From: Ferrovibrio sp036381655
GTDB lineage: Bacteria > Pseudomonadota > Alphaproteobacteria > Ferrovibrionales > Ferrovibrionaceae
Direction of reading: 5' to 3'
Assembly: GCF_036381655.1 (NCBI RefSeq)
Contig: NZ_DASVCJ010000026.1
Location: forward strand, 70,625-134,624
Length of the DNA: 64,000 bases
The notes under the pieces are model-generated. The model worked only from the letters and a program-made list of their open reading frames with translations, ran no database searches and had not been told where the DNA came from. Positions within the stretch are counted from its first letter, which is position 1. Each line of letters starts with the position of its first letter. Below are positions 1 to 8,844 of the stretch, one piece after another. Made by a program: the position numbers and the translations under genes.

Positions 1-521
1 CCGTTGACGCTACCGACGAAGTCGATCACCACCTGATCGCCCTTCTCGGCCGCGCGCTCGACCTTCTCATAGGTCTTCTGCTGCTCGGCCAGGCGGTTCA
101 GGAATTCGTCGACCTCGGCCTCCGTCGGCTCGACCACCAGACGCTCCAGCTTGATCGACTTGAAGTCGCCCGGCTCGATATCCGGCAGCAGCTCGATGGC
201 GATGGTGCATTCGACGTCCTTGCCTTCCTCGAAATTCTGCAGGTCGACCTTCGGCTGCATCGCCGGGCGCAGCTGGTTTTCCTCGATGGTCTTCTGCAAG
301 GCCGAGTTCACCGACTCTTCCATCGCCTCGCCCAGCAGCGCGCGGCCATACTGCTTCTTGATCAGCGCGGCCGGCGCCTTGCCCGGACGGAAGCCCGGCA
401 TGTTGACCCGCTGACGCAGGGCTTCCAGCTTCTCGTTAACCTGGCTCTCGAGCGCGGCGGCGTTGATCACCACCTTGTATTCGCGCTTCAGGCCGGAGGC
501 GCTGATTTCCGTGATCTGCAT
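1..521 (-). CDS. tig: Trigger factor, N-terminal part (gene runs off the left edge)
   Basis: Ribosome-associated chaperone and peptidyl-prolyl isomerase that meets nascent chains at the exit tunnel. The reverse strand from the ATG at 519-521 reads MQITEISASGLKREYKVVIN and stays open to the window edge, about 173 codons. The ribosome-binding tail carries the family signature near residue 45 (MPGFRPGKAP, matching GFRxGKxP), and the start of the FKBP-like domain follows (DQVVIDFVGSVNG). The C-terminal chaperone arms lie outside the window. An AGACAGG-like ribosome binding site precedes the ATG. A tRNA-Leu gene lies just upstream in the same direction, a familiar order in alphaproteobacteria, where tig is usually followed by clpP and clpX. 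That continuation cannot be seen here. Confidence 0.95.
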   Translation of the reverse strand, partial: MQITEISASGLKREYKVVINAAALESQVNEKLEALRQRVNMPGFRPGKAPAALIKKQYGRALLGEAMEESVNSALQKTIEENQLRPAMQPKVDLQNFEEGKDVECTIAIELLPDIEPGDFKSIKLERLVVEPTEAEVDEFLNRLAEQQKTYEKVERAAEKGDQVVIDFVGSVN

Positions 522-614
522 GACCGAAACACCTGTCTCTCAATAGAATTCCAAAGCGCCATCCGCCGCGATTGCCGATCAGGACAGAGGCATAGGCTTG
601 AGCGCCGGGCGGAC

Positions 615-699
615 TGGTGCGGGCGGAGGGACTTGAACCCACACGCCTTGCGGCACAGGAACCTAAATCCTGCGTGTCTACCAGTTCCACCACGCCCGC
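615..699 (-). tRNA. tRNA-Leu (anticodon TAG)
   Basis: The reverse strand folds as a class II tRNA. The acceptor stem is GCGGGCG with CGCCCGC. The anticodon stem-loop is CAGGA-TTTAGGT-TCCTG, giving anticodon TAG. There is a variable arm, a T-loop GGTTCAAGTC, and an encoded CCA at 615-617. The length is 85 nt with CCA, normal for leucine tRNA. It sits 93 bp upstream of the trigger factor start on the same strand and may be co-transcribed with it. A TATAGA hexamer lies upstream on the same strand (730-735), but I found no convincing -35. Confidence 0.96.
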
Positions 700-797
700 G
701 TCCGCACCTGGGCCGGCGCGAAGGCGCAGTCTATAGCATGGAGATTTAGGCCGCGCGAGGCTTTTGGGCAGTTTTCCGCAAGCCGCGCACTGTCTTT

Positions 798-1508
798 TTA
801 ACTTGCTGCTTTGACTGGCTTTTTCGTCGTCCGCTGGTCGCAATGCAGCATTGCCTCGCGCTCGGCGAACCATTCCTTGGCATAGGCGCAGTCGGCGAAC
901 TCGTCATAATACGGGCCGCCCAGCGTGTAATGGACGATCGAGACGTCTTTTGCATGCGGATCGTAATCGGCCAGGTGGTTCCAGCGGTGCGGAAGCTCGC
1001 CGATCAGCCCGTCGTCGCCCAGCCACTTGAACTGGTGCAGTTCCAGCCCGCTGGCGCTGTTGACGTATTCCGGGGTCAGCGCCGTGCATTTGGCGCAGTT
1101 GAACAGCATGACGCTGGACCAGTTCTTCTTCTCGTATTTGGTCTGCACCCGGTCGAGGAATTTGACGTCCTCGGCGGGAACATGATTGTGCTTCACCACC
1201 TGGACCGCGTAGCGCTCGTCGCGCAGCGCCCAGAGCTTGGCGATGTCGTCCAGCACCAGCATGTCGTCGTCCATGAAGATCGCCCAGCCCTGGAAACCGG
1301 CGAGATACGGCGTCAAAAAGCGCGAAAAGGAGAAGTCGGTCGACTGCAGTTCATGCCGCGGCCGGGTATAGATTCGTGCCCCTTCGAGCTGGTTCAGCGC
1401 CAGATGGGTGATCGCCACCGGCTGGGAAGCCCGGCGATTGATGCTGAACGCGGCCACGCTGGACACCAGCGGGGCGGCGCGGCTGAAACCGATGAAGACG
1501 CGGATCAT
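798..1508 (-). CDS. Putative glycosyltransferase (GT-A/GT8-like, DxD motif)
   Basis: A soluble protein of about 236 residues resembling nucleotide-sugar-dependent GT-A transferases. It opens with MIRVFIGFSRAAPL, a typical first beta strand. Mid-protein it has WAIFMDDDMLVLDDI, the aspartate cluster that holds the metal and nucleotide sugar. Later come FKWLGDDGLIGELP and a histidine near the end (VHYTLGGPYYDE), as GT8-like proteins have. There is no signal peptide or membrane segment. I chose the ATG at 1508 because GGGAG lies 8 bases upstream; a GTG six codons earlier (1526) is possible. It is a single gene, with AT-rich DNA upstream and the tRNA-Leu downstream. The acceptor is unknown. Confidence 0.7.
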   Translation of the reverse strand: MIRVFIGFSRAAPLVSSVAAFSINRRASQPVAITHLALNQLEGARIYTRPRHELQSTDFSFSRFLTPYLAGFQGWAIFMDDDMLVLDDIAKLWALRDERYAVQVVKHNHVPAEDVKFLDRVQTKYEKKNWSSVMLFNCAKCTALTPEYVNSASGLELHQFKWLGDDGLIGELPHRWNHLADYDPHAKDVSIVHYTLGGPYYDEFADCAYAKEWFAEREAMLHCDQRTTKKPVKAAS

Positions 1509-1650
1509 TTTGGGTTTCTCCCACACTCCTGCTCGAGCACTGCAAGTACAGGATATGGCCCTACCGGAGTCTTAATAAACCAGCTTTGATCTGGAGCAAG
1601 CTCGCGCTAATGATACATGAAACATCAGAATAATTATCCTATACATCGCA

Positions 1651-1679
1651 TTGACTATCTAATATACATATATTAACAT
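1651..1679 (+). promoter_or_regulatory. Putative sigma-70 promoter for the XRE-SulP genes
   Basis: TTGACT (1651-1656), a 17-base spacer and TAACAT (1674-1679) lie in a markedly AT-rich stretch (about 1600-1690) of otherwise GC-rich DNA, 25 bases before the regulator start. Match to consensus is 5/6 at -35 and 4/6 at -10. The activity is inferred. Confidence 0.55.
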
Positions 1680-1704
1680 TCTGCCTGTAACATTGGATAT
1701 CTGA

Positions 1705-1962
1705 ATGATCACCGGAGCGCAGATGCGGGCCGCGCGGGCCCTGATCGGGATCGACCAGCGTCAGCTGGCCGAATTGTCAGGATTGTCGCTGCCGACGATT
1801 CAGCGGATGGAGGCGAGCGACGGAGTGGTTCGCGGCAACGTCGACTCCCTGATGAAGCTGGTCGGCGCCCTCGATGCGGCCGGGATCGAGTTGATCGGTG
1901 AACAGGCCGCCAGCATGTCAGGCGGCCGCGGCGTCCGGATCAAGACACCTTCCGGAGGCTGA
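1705..1962 (+). CDS. Small XRE-family HTH transcriptional regulator
   Basis: An 85-residue DNA-binding protein that is almost entirely one HTH_3/XRE domain. Residues 4-60 read as helix-turn-helix: MRAARALIGIDQRQLAELSG, followed by LSLPTIQRMEAS as recognition helix. Short XRE regulators with the IxxxQxxLA...S.PTIxRxE pattern are common next to sulphate/anion transporters in alphaproteobacteria. It lies 84 bp upstream of the SulP gene, in the same direction and downstream of an AT-rich promoter, so it probably regulates that operon, perhaps including itself. The tail SGGRGVRIKTPSGG is basic and short. No effector domain is present, so the signal it senses is not evident. Confidence 0.88.
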   Translation: MITGAQMRAARALIGIDQRQLAELSGLSLPTIQRMEASDGVVRGNVDSLMKLVGALDAAGIELIGEQAASMSGGRGVRIKTPSGG

Positions 1963-2046
1963 ACCTCCTCTGAGTTGTTGTTGCAAGGGCGCCTGCCGCC
2001 GCCGACAAGACGACGACGCCCGATATCGGAAAAGAGATCGAGCGTC

Positions 2047-3765
2047 ATGCATTCCCCAGTCGTCAAAAGCGAGCCGAGCTTCGCCCAGCTCTATACGCCG
2101 AAACTGATAACCGTCCTGCGCGAAGGCTATAGCTTTGCCAAGCTGCGCGCCGACGTCATCTCCGGCATCACGGTGGCGATCGTCGCCATCCCGCTGTCGA
2201 TGGCCATCGCCATCGCCTCCGGCACCACGCCCGATCGCGGCCTTTACACCGCCATCGTCGGCGGCTTCCTGGTCTCGGCTTTCGGCGGCAGCCGCTTCCA
2301 GATCGGCGGCCCCGCCGGCGCTTTCATCGTTCTGGTCGCCGCCGCCGTCGAACGCCACGGCATCGATGGCCTGCTGCTGGCCGCCATGATGTCGGGTGCA
2401 ATGATGCTGGCGATCGGTTTCCTGCGGCTCGGCACCTACATCAAATTCGTCCCCTACCCGGTCACCGTAGGCTTCACCGCCGGCATCGCCGTCATCATCT
2501 CCGCCAGCCAGATCAAGGATCTGTTCGGCCTGACCCTGGCCGGCAAGGAACCCGGCGAATTGCTGCCCAAGCTCGCCGCGCTGGGACAGGCGGCCCCTAC
2601 CACGAATATCTACGCAGTCGTCATCGCCTTCTTTACGATCGCGGTGATCACCGGACTGAAGAAGTTCCGGCCCCATTGGCCAGGCATGCTGGTCGCCGTC
2701 GGCCTGGCGGCGGCGATCACCGCCTTGCTGCATCTGCCGATCGAAACCATCGGTACGCGTTTCGGCGGCATTCCTCGCACGCCACCGCTTCCGGCGCTGC
2801 CGCATTTCTCGCTCGACCTGGCGCTGGCGGTTTTGCCGGATGCGGTTGCCTTCACCTTGCTGGGGTCCATCGAATCGCTGCTGTCCGCCATCGTCGCCGA
2901 CGGCATGACCGGCCGCCGGCACCGTTCCAACTGCGAATTGGTGGCGCAGGGCATTGCCAATATCGGCTCGGCGCTGTTCGGCGGCATCTGTGTGACCGGC
3001 ACGGTCGCGCGCACGGCCACCAATGTGCGGGCCGGCGCCGCCAGTCCGATCAGCGGCATGCTGCATTCCACCTTCCTGCTGCTGTTCATGCTGATCGCCG
3101 CGCCGCTGGCGAGCTATATCCCGCTGGCGGCGCTGGCCGCCGTGCTCGCCGTGGTGGCCTGGAACATGGCCGAGCGCCATGCCTTCGTCGCCCTGATCCG
3201 CTCGTCGTGGGGCGATGCCATCGTCCTGCTGGCGACCTTCCTGCTCACCATCTTCGTCAATCTGACCGCGGGCATTCTGGTCGGCTTCACGCTCGGCACG
3301 CTGCTGTTCCTGCATCGCATGTCGGAGGCGACCAGCATCGAAGTCCACGTGCCGCTCAATCCGGAGGACAAGGCGGACGATGCCAATGGCAACCGCAAGC
3401 CGTATGACGCGGCCCTCGCCAGCAGCCGCGACATTATGGTCTACAGGATTTCCGGCGCGTTCTTCTTCGGTGCGGCGGCAACCATCGGCGCCGTTCTCGA
3501 CCGCATCGCGGACTGGCCGAAGACCTTCGTGCTCGACTTCTCGGCTGTGCCGTTCCTCGATTCCACAGCGGCCAACACGATCGCCAGCATGGTCAAAAAG
3601 GCCGAACGCCATGACACGCGCGTCGTGCTGAGCGGCGCGTCGCCGGCGGTACGGCAGGTGCTGTGGAGCCACGGTTTGCGGCCGCCGAAGGTGCGCTACA
3701 AGCACAACATCGCCGCCGCCGTCGCCGCCGCCGGGCAGCCCAAGCTGGCGGCCACCGCGAGCTAG
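2047..3765 (+). CDS. SulP family inorganic anion transporter with STAS domain
   Basis: Inner-membrane transporter of the SLC26/SulP family (sulphate, bicarbonate or other anions), 572 residues. The N-terminal half carries the family core: LRADVISGITVAIVAIPLSMAIAIASG, then TAIVGGFLVSAFGGSRFQIGGPAGAF, the conserved SulP G-G-P-G/A-A pattern. About a dozen hydrophobic segments follow, including SIESLLSAIVADGMTG. The C-terminal 120 residues form a cytoplasmic STAS domain (VYRISGAFFFGAAATI; FVLDFSAVPFLDSTAANTI). I start at the ATG at 2047 because the 24 upstream codons are proline/arginine-rich and unlike the family. The substrate cannot be told from sequence. Confidence 0.92.
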   Translation: MHSPVVKSEPSFAQLYTPKLITVLREGYSFAKLRADVISGITVAIVAIPLSMAIAIASGTTPDRGLYTAIVGGFLVSAFGGSRFQIGGPAGAFIVLVAAAVERHGIDGLLLAAMMSGAMMLAIGFLRLGTYIKFVPYPVTVGFTAGIAVIISASQIKDLFGLTLAGKEPGELLPKLAALGQAAPTTNIYAVVIAFFTIAVITGLKKFRPHWPGMLVAVGLAAAITALLHLPIETIGTRFGGIPRTPPLPALPHFSLDLALAVLPDAVAFTLLGSIESLLSAIVADGMTGRRHRSNCELVAQGIANIGSALFGGICVTGTVARTATNVRAGAASPISGMLHSTFLLLFMLIAAPLASYIPLAALAAVLAVVAWNMAERHAFVALIRSSWGDAIVLLATFLLTIFVNLTAGILVGFTLGTLLFLHRMSEATSIEVHVPLNPEDKADDANGNRKPYDAALASSRDIMVYRISGAFFFGAAATIGAVLDRIADWPKTFVLDFSAVPFLDSTAANTIASMVKKAERHDTRVVLSGASPAVRQVLWSHGLRPPKVRYKHNIAAAVAAAGQPKLAATAS

Positions 3766-3769
3766 GGCA

Positions 3770-5236
3770 TTATCCGCGCAATGCTGCCAAGGGCCGCCGG
3801 ACGGCCTGCGGCAGGTCGTCGGCGATCAGGCATGGCCCGGCCGCTGCCGCCGCGGCCCCATGCAGCCAGACGGCGGCACAGGCGGCTTCGAAGGCGGGCA
3901 TCTGCTGCGCCAGCAGACCGGCGCAGAAACCGGCCAGAACATCGCCGGTGCCGGCAGTGGCAAGATCCGGCGGCGCATTCGCGTTGATTGCGGCCCGACC
4001 GTCCGGGGCGGCAATTACCGTATCGGCCCCTTTCAGCACGATCACGGCCCCGCTGCGCTTGGCGGCTCGGCGCGCCCGGTCCAGCTTGCTCAGGCCGGCT
4101 GTTTCGAGATCGGGAAAGAGCCGCGCGAATTCACCTGCATGCGGCGTCAGGATCGCCGCTCCGTCGATCACTGCAAACAGACCTTGCGGATCGCCGGCGA
4201 AGGCGGTGATGGCATCGGCATCCAGCACGACCGCGCGCCCGGTCGCCAGCGCATCGCGCACCGCGCCGCGGGTGGCGTCATTGCTGCCATTGCCGGGCCC
4301 GAGCAGCAGAACATTGCGCCGCGGATCGGCAATCGCGCGCCGCCAGTCGGGAACGCCTTCGCACGCAAGGCGGATCAGGGCATCGGGACCGCCACCTTGC
4401 AGGATTGCCGCTTGCGGCTGCGCCAGCGTGACCAGTCCGGCGCCGATACGCAAAGCGGCGTGACCGGCCAGACAGGCCGCGCCGGCCATGGCACCGCCGC
4501 GCACCAGCACATGGCCGCGGGCATATTTGTGGCCCGAGGCGGCCGGCCGCGGCATGAGATGCCGCCACAATGCCGGATCGTTGCGCCACTGGCAGAAAGC
4601 GATCTCGGACAATACCGAAGCCGGAATCCCGATATCGGCGACATGCAGCTCGCCGCAAAGCTCGCGGCCCGGCAGCAGCAGATGGCCCAGCTTGGCGCGG
4701 AAGAAAGTCACCGTATGCGTTGCCTGAATGGCGCAACCCCGCGGCTGGCCGTCATCGCCATGCACGCCGCTCGGCAGATCGACGGCAACGATCGGCCTGC
4801 CGCTGACATTGGCAGCCTCGATCAATGCCTTCGCCGCACCGGTCAGCGGCTTGCTCAATCCGGCGCCGAACAGGGCATCGACGATAACGGCGGCTTCCAT
4901 CGGGTCTGCCCGCCCGGGCGCATGGATGCCGCCGGTCCAGCGCGATGCCATGATGGCGGCATCGTCCTTGAGCGCGCTCGCGTCGCCCAGCAGCACTAAG
5001 GTCACGGAACGCCCGGCGCCGAGCAGATGCCGGGCCGCTACGAAACCGTCGCCGCCGTTATTGCCCGGACCGCAAAGCACCAGCACCGGCCCGCGCGGAT
5101 AAAACCGCTGCACGATCCGCGCGACAGCGGCGCCGGCATTCTCCATCAGATCGGCGCCGGGCATGCCGCCGGCGATGGTACGCCGGTCCGCCTCTGCCAT
5201 CTCGGCGACGCTCAGCAGGATCGCGGTGTCGCTCAT
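3770..5236 (-). CDS. nnr: Bifunctional NAD(P)H-hydrate epimerase / ADP-dependent NAD(P)H-hydrate dehydratase
   Basis: Repairs damaged NADHX and NADPHX. The N-terminal YjeF_N domain (about 1-215) epimerises R to S hydrate; it shows CGPGNNGGDGFVAARHL, VDALFGAGL and VAVDLPSGVHGDDG. The C-terminal carbohydrate-kinase-fold domain (about 225-488) is the ADP-dependent dehydratase, with GHKYARGHVLVRGG, LLLGPGNG, ILTPHAGEFARL, VLKGADTVIA and the catalytic-loop motif NAPPDLATAGTGDVLAGFCAG. The length of 488 fits the bacterial fusion protein. The start overlaps the amidase stop by four bases, so the two are translationally coupled. Its 3' end converges with sulP, 4 bp away. This is a housekeeping enzyme, and its coupling to an amidase has no obvious metabolic meaning. 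Confidence 0.95.
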   Translation of the reverse strand: MSDTAILLSVAEMAEADRRTIAGGMPGADLMENAGAAVARIVQRFYPRGPVLVLCGPGNNGGDGFVAARHLLGAGRSVTLVLLGDASALKDDAAIMASRWTGGIHAPGRADPMEAAVIVDALFGAGLSKPLTGAAKALIEAANVSGRPIVAVDLPSGVHGDDGQPRGCAIQATHTVTFFRAKLGHLLLPGRELCGELHVADIGIPASVLSEIAFCQWRNDPALWRHLMPRPAASGHKYARGHVLVRGGAMAGAACLAGHAALRIGAGLVTLAQPQAAILQGGGPDALIRLACEGVPDWRRAIADPRRNVLLLGPGNGSNDATRGAVRDALATGRAVVLDADAITAFAGDPQGLFAVIDGAAILTPHAGEFARLFPDLETAGLSKLDRARRAAKRSGAVIVLKGADTVIAAPDGRAAINANAPPDLATAGTGDVLAGFCAGLLAQQMPAFEAACAAVWLHGAAAAAAGPCLIADDLPQAVRRPLAALRG

Positions 5237-6639
5237 ACCGGCAGCTTGGGCCGCTGCTTGTGCCAGTCGGTCGCAGCCTCGTAAGCCGCCGCCGCGCGCA
5301 GCACCAGGTCATCCCGGTGCATCGGGGCGACCAGTTGCAGGCCGATCGGCAGGCCCGATTGCGAAAAGCCGCAAGGTACCGAAATCGCCGGCTGCTGCGT
5401 CAGATTGAAGGGATAGCTGAACGGCGTCCAGGCCGTCCAATAGGCATCGCCCATATCGGCTGGCGCAAGACGGCCGGCTTCGAATGGCAGGACGGCCAGG
5501 CTGGGCGTCAACAGCAGGTCGTATGTCTGATGGAACTGCTTCATCAGCACGCCGAGCTTGCCACGGGCATTGGCCGCCTCGAGATACTGCTTCGTCGAAA
5601 TCGCCGCGCCGCGTTCGAAGGTCCGCTGCAGACCGGGATCGAGCAGCGCGAATTTCTCCTGCGGCAAAGCCATCAGTGCATTATAGGCTCCGACGAACCA
5701 ATGCACGTGGAAACACTCGGTCGGATCGGCGAAACCCGGATCGACCTGGCTGACCTCCGCTCCCAGATCGGCAAACAATCTGGCTGCCGCATCCACCGCC
5801 GCTGCAACTTCGGGATCGACCTTGGCGTAGCCGAGCCGCGGGCTATAGGCGATCTTCATGCCCTTGATTCCGGCGCCGAGCGCGGCTGCGTAGTCGAAAT
5901 CGGCATAGGGCAAGGCGAACCAGTCGCGCGCATCCGGCTTTGCCATCTCGCGCAGCATCAGCGCCGCGTCGCGCACCGTGCGCGTCATCGGCCCGAGATG
6001 CGCCAGGGTACCGAACGGGCTGAGCGGCGCGGCCGGCACGCGGCCGAAACTCGGCTTCAACCCGACGATTCCGGCGAAGCCGGCAGGAATCCGGATCGAG
6101 CCGCCGCCATCGGTGCCGACGGCCAGCGGACCGAGATCGGCAGCGACCTGCGCCGAAGCGCCGCCCGAGGAGCCGCCCGGCGTCGTTTGCGGATTCCACG
6201 GATTGCGGGTGATGCCGGTGAGCGGCGAATCGGTGACGCCCTTCCAGCCCATCTCCGGCGAGGTGGTCTTGCCGATCAGCACGCAACCGGCTTCGCGCAA
6301 ACGCGCCGTCACCGGCGCATCCTCGTCCCAGGCCTGCTCCGGGTCTACGGTCCTGGAGCCGCGCAAGGTCGGCCAGCCTCTGGTCAGGATGATGTCCTTG
6401 ATCGAGGCCGGTACGCCATCGATCGGCCCGCGCGGCTTGCCGTTCTTCCAGCGCGCCGCCGAGGCCCTGGCATCCTGCAGGGCCGCCTCGCCATCGATCA
6501 GGCAATAGGCGTTGACGATCGGATTGATCGTCTCGATCCGCCGCAGCAAGGCTTCGGTCACATCCACCGGTGTGAAAGTGCCGGACCGATAGCCTTCGAC
6601 CAGTTCGGCAGCAGAGAGAAAGCAGAGGTCGTCGCTCAT
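5233..6639 (-). CDS. Amidase (amidase signature family)
   Basis: A 468-residue amidase of the Ser-cisSer-Lys family, hydrolysing an amide to acid and ammonia. The triad is visible: Lys in GVPASIKDIIL (near residue 80), the glycine/serine-rich signature TPGGSSGGASAQVAADLGPL (near 155), and the following GTDGGGSIRIPAGFAG. The fold continues through GPMTRTVRDAALMLREMA and a C-terminal PISVPCGF-like core (AISVPCGFSQSGLPIGLQLV). There is no signal peptide, so it is cytoplasmic. It lies in a reverse-strand run (SDR, P450, amidase, nnr) with only short gaps. The substrate is unknown. The family includes enantioselective amidases, indoleacetamide hydrolases and nylon-oligomer hydrolases, and this is not GatA because no gatB or gatC is present. 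Confidence 0.9.
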   Translation of the reverse strand: MSDDLCFLSAAELVEGYRSGTFTPVDVTEALLRRIETINPIVNAYCLIDGEAALQDARASAARWKNGKPRGPIDGVPASIKDIILTRGWPTLRGSRTVDPEQAWDEDAPVTARLREAGCVLIGKTTSPEMGWKGVTDSPLTGITRNPWNPQTTPGGSSGGASAQVAADLGPLAVGTDGGGSIRIPAGFAGIVGLKPSFGRVPAAPLSPFGTLAHLGPMTRTVRDAALMLREMAKPDARDWFALPYADFDYAAALGAGIKGMKIAYSPRLGYAKVDPEVAAAVDAAARLFADLGAEVSQVDPGFADPTECFHVHWFVGAYNALMALPQEKFALLDPGLQRTFERGAAISTKQYLEAANARGKLGVLMKQFHQTYDLLLTPSLAVLPFEAGRLAPADMGDAYWTAWTPFSYPFNLTQQPAISVPCGFSQSGLPIGLQLVAPMHRDDLVLRAAAAYEAATDWHKQRPKLPV

Positions 6640-6664
6640 GGTTGCCTACCGTTCAGGATGGGAT

Positions 6665-8053
6665 TCAGTGGCGAGGCTCTATCGTCATCGGCAGACCGGG
6701 TGACGGCCGCAAGGTGATCTTGCCGATCGGCTCGATCGAGACGCCCGGCGGCAGGCGGAAGCGCAGCCGCTGCGCCAGCGTTGCCAGGATCAGCACCGCT
6801 TCGATCATGGCGAAGCCCTGCCCGATGCAGATCCGCGGGCCGGCGCCGAATGGCAGATAGACATAGCGGCGGCGCTGTGCGGCCTGTGCCGGCGCGAAAT
6901 TCTCCGGATCGAATACGTCCGGGTTCTTCCAATACAGCTTATGGCGATGCATCAGCCAGGGCGAGATGATGATATTGGTGCCCTTCGGGATCGCCAGGTC
7001 GCCGAAACGATCATCGGCTTTCGCCGCCCGCGAGGTGGTATGCGCGGGCGGATAGAGCCGCATCGCCTCCTCAATCACCGTCCGGGTATAAACCAGCTTG
7101 TCGTAATCGCCATACACCGCCGGCCGGCCAGCCAGCACCGCATCGAGTTCCGCGTGCAGCTTCGCTTCCACCTCGGGGGCGTTGGCGAGCAGGTACCAGG
7201 TCCAGGCCAGGGCCGTCGCCGTCGTTTCATGCCCGGCGAGGAAGAAGGTCGCCATATGGTCACGCACTTCCGTATCGGTCATGCCGCTGCCGCTCTCATC
7301 ATCGACGGCGGCAAGAAGCAGGCCGAGCAGATCGGAACCGAGCTCGCCGCCCTGCGCGGCGCGTTCGCGGCGGCGCCGGATCAAATCGCGGATGATCGCA
7401 TCCATCGCCGCCAGAGCCCTGCGCCCTTCGGCGGCATCGGGCCGCGGCACCCAGTGCGGCAGGCCTAGCAGGTCGGGGATATTCGGCCGCACCGTCGCCT
7501 GATAGCGGTCCATCGCCGCGCCGACCGCGGAGACGTCGATGCCCATATCGGCACCGAACATGGTGCGGGCGATGATGTCGAGGGTGACCAGCATCATCTG
7601 CTGCGCCATATCGATACGCGATCCAGGCGGCCACGACGACAGGCGCTCTGCCAATGCCGCTGCGCGATCGCTCATTGTTTCCGCGAAGCCCGCCAGACGG
7701 CGCGGCTGAAACAGCGGCGCCATCATGCGGCGCTGGCGCTTCCACAACTCGCCGTCGCTGGTCAGCAACCCCTTGCCCAGTCCGGGCTCGAGGATGCGGC
7801 GTCCAAGCGGATCGCGCGCATAATTGGCCACGTTGTCGAGCAGGACATGCCGGATCAGGTCGGGATGATTGGCGACAATGATCGGCCGGAACAGCGTCCG
7901 GTAGACCAGGATATCGCGCTCGTATGCCTGTCGAGTCCAGGCACCGATGGTATTGTGGCGCAGCGTCCTGATCAGCCGGAACAGCGGCAGGCGCTCTTCG
8001 AGCGGCTCCGGCCTGGCCGGAACGAAACCGATGCTCTGCGCCACGGATGCCAT
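6665..8053 (-). CDS. Cytochrome P450
   Basis: Haem-thiolate monooxygenase of 462 residues without a membrane anchor. The I-helix oxygen-activation motif is AGHETTATAL, the K-helix ExxR is in EEAMRLYPPAHTTS, and the haem loop is FGAGPRICIGQGFAMIEAV with the cysteine ligand. The N-terminal region (GDGELWKRQRRMMAPLFQ type, here SDGELWKRQRRMMAPLF) resembles soluble CYP102/CYP4-like bacterial P450s that act on fatty or terpenoid substrates. Its start lies two bases after the stop of the SDR, so translation is probably coupled. No ferredoxin or ferredoxin reductase gene is adjacent, so the electron donor must be encoded elsewhere. The SDR upstream and the alcohol dehydrogenase opposite would suit onward oxidation of a hydroxylated product; that is inference. 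Confidence 0.93.
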   Translation of the reverse strand: MASVAQSIGFVPARPEPLEERLPLFRLIRTLRHNTIGAWTRQAYERDILVYRTLFRPIIVANHPDLIRHVLLDNVANYARDPLGRRILEPGLGKGLLTSDGELWKRQRRMMAPLFQPRRLAGFAETMSDRAAALAERLSSWPPGSRIDMAQQMMLVTLDIIARTMFGADMGIDVSAVGAAMDRYQATVRPNIPDLLGLPHWVPRPDAAEGRRALAAMDAIIRDLIRRRRERAAQGGELGSDLLGLLLAAVDDESGSGMTDTEVRDHMATFFLAGHETTATALAWTWYLLANAPEVEAKLHAELDAVLAGRPAVYGDYDKLVYTRTVIEEAMRLYPPAHTTSRAAKADDRFGDLAIPKGTNIIISPWLMHRHKLYWKNPDVFDPENFAPAQAAQRRRYVYLPFGAGPRICIGQGFAMIEAVLILATLAQRLRFRLPPGVSIEPIGKITLRPSPGLPMTIEPRH

Positions 8054-8055
8054 GA

Positions 8056-8826
8056 TCAGAACGTGGTTGTCATGCCGCCGTCGACGGTCAGCAGATGGCC
8101 GTTCACATAAGAGGCGGCGGGTGACGCGAGGAACAATGCCGCGCCGGCCAGTTCCTCCGGCTTGCCCCAGCGGCGCAACGGCGTGCGATCGTTGACGAAC
8201 TTGACGAAATCCGGCCGCGCCAGCAACTCGGCATTGATCTCGGTTTCGAAATAGCCCGGCGCGATGGCGTTGCAGGTCACGCCGGCGGCGCCAAGCTCGG
8301 CGGCGCAGGACTTGGTCAGCCCCAGAAGGCCGTGCTTGGCCGCCGTATAGGCCGGAATGCTGGCGCGCCCCTTCACCGACAATACCGAGCCGATATTGAT
8401 GATTCTGCCATAGCCGCGCCTGACCATGCCGCGCGAGGCGGCGCGCGACAGCGCGAAGGCGGCGGTCAGATCGACCTCGATCACCTGGCGCCAGTCGTCG
8501 ACCCCGTAATCGTCCAGCGGCTTGCGGATGTTCATGCCGGCATTGTTGATCAGAATGTCCAGCCGGCCATGGGTCTTCTCGATGGCGGCGATCGCCGCCT
8601 CGCCCGCCGGAATGTCGGCAACGTCAAAGGCGGCGGTTTCGACCGCGCCGTGGCGCCGCACGACATCGGCAGCGGTCTGCAGCGTCTCGGCGTGACGGCC
8701 ATTGATCACCACCACCGCGCCGGCCTCGGCGAACAGCTTGGCGAATTCCAGCCCGAAGCCGCGCGAAGCGCCGGTGATCAACGCCACCTGACCGGACAAA
8801 TCGAACAACCGCTGTAGCATTCCCAT
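8056..8826 (-). CDS. SDR family oxidoreductase (gluconate-5-dehydrogenase-like)
   Basis: A classical short-chain dehydrogenase of 256 residues, NAD(P)-dependent. The cofactor loop is TGASRGFG, the structural motif is NNAG, the active-site serine is in NIGSVLSVKG, and the catalytic YTAAK is followed by GLLGLTKSCAAELGAAGVTCNAIAPGYFETE. The end TVDGGMTTTF is typical of FabG/gluconate 5-dehydrogenase-like enzymes. I start at the ATG at 8826, which has AGGAGG about 8 bases upstream; longer frames read arginine/proline-rich. It is the first gene of the reverse run SDR-P450-amidase-nnr and is divergent from the alcohol dehydrogenase, with a palindrome between them. It might oxidise the alcohol formed by the P450; the substrate cannot be read from sequence. 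Confidence 0.9.
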   Translation of the reverse strand: MGMLQRLFDLSGQVALITGASRGFGLEFAKLFAEAGAVVVINGRHAETLQTAADVVRRHGAVETAAFDVADIPAGEAAIAAIEKTHGRLDILINNAGMNIRKPLDDYGVDDWRQVIEVDLTAAFALSRAASRGMVRRGYGRIINIGSVLSVKGRASIPAYTAAKHGLLGLTKSCAAELGAAGVTCNAIAPGYFETEINAELLARPDFVKFVNDRTPLRRWGKPEELAGAALFLASPAASYVNGHLLTVDGGMTTTF

Positions 8827-8844
8827 GTCTCGTCCTCCTCTGTC

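Noticed and set aside
1918..3705. A reverse open frame of about 595 codons opposite sulP
   Set aside because: Low-complexity Asp/Gly/Arg-rich shadow of a clear SulP-STAS gene.
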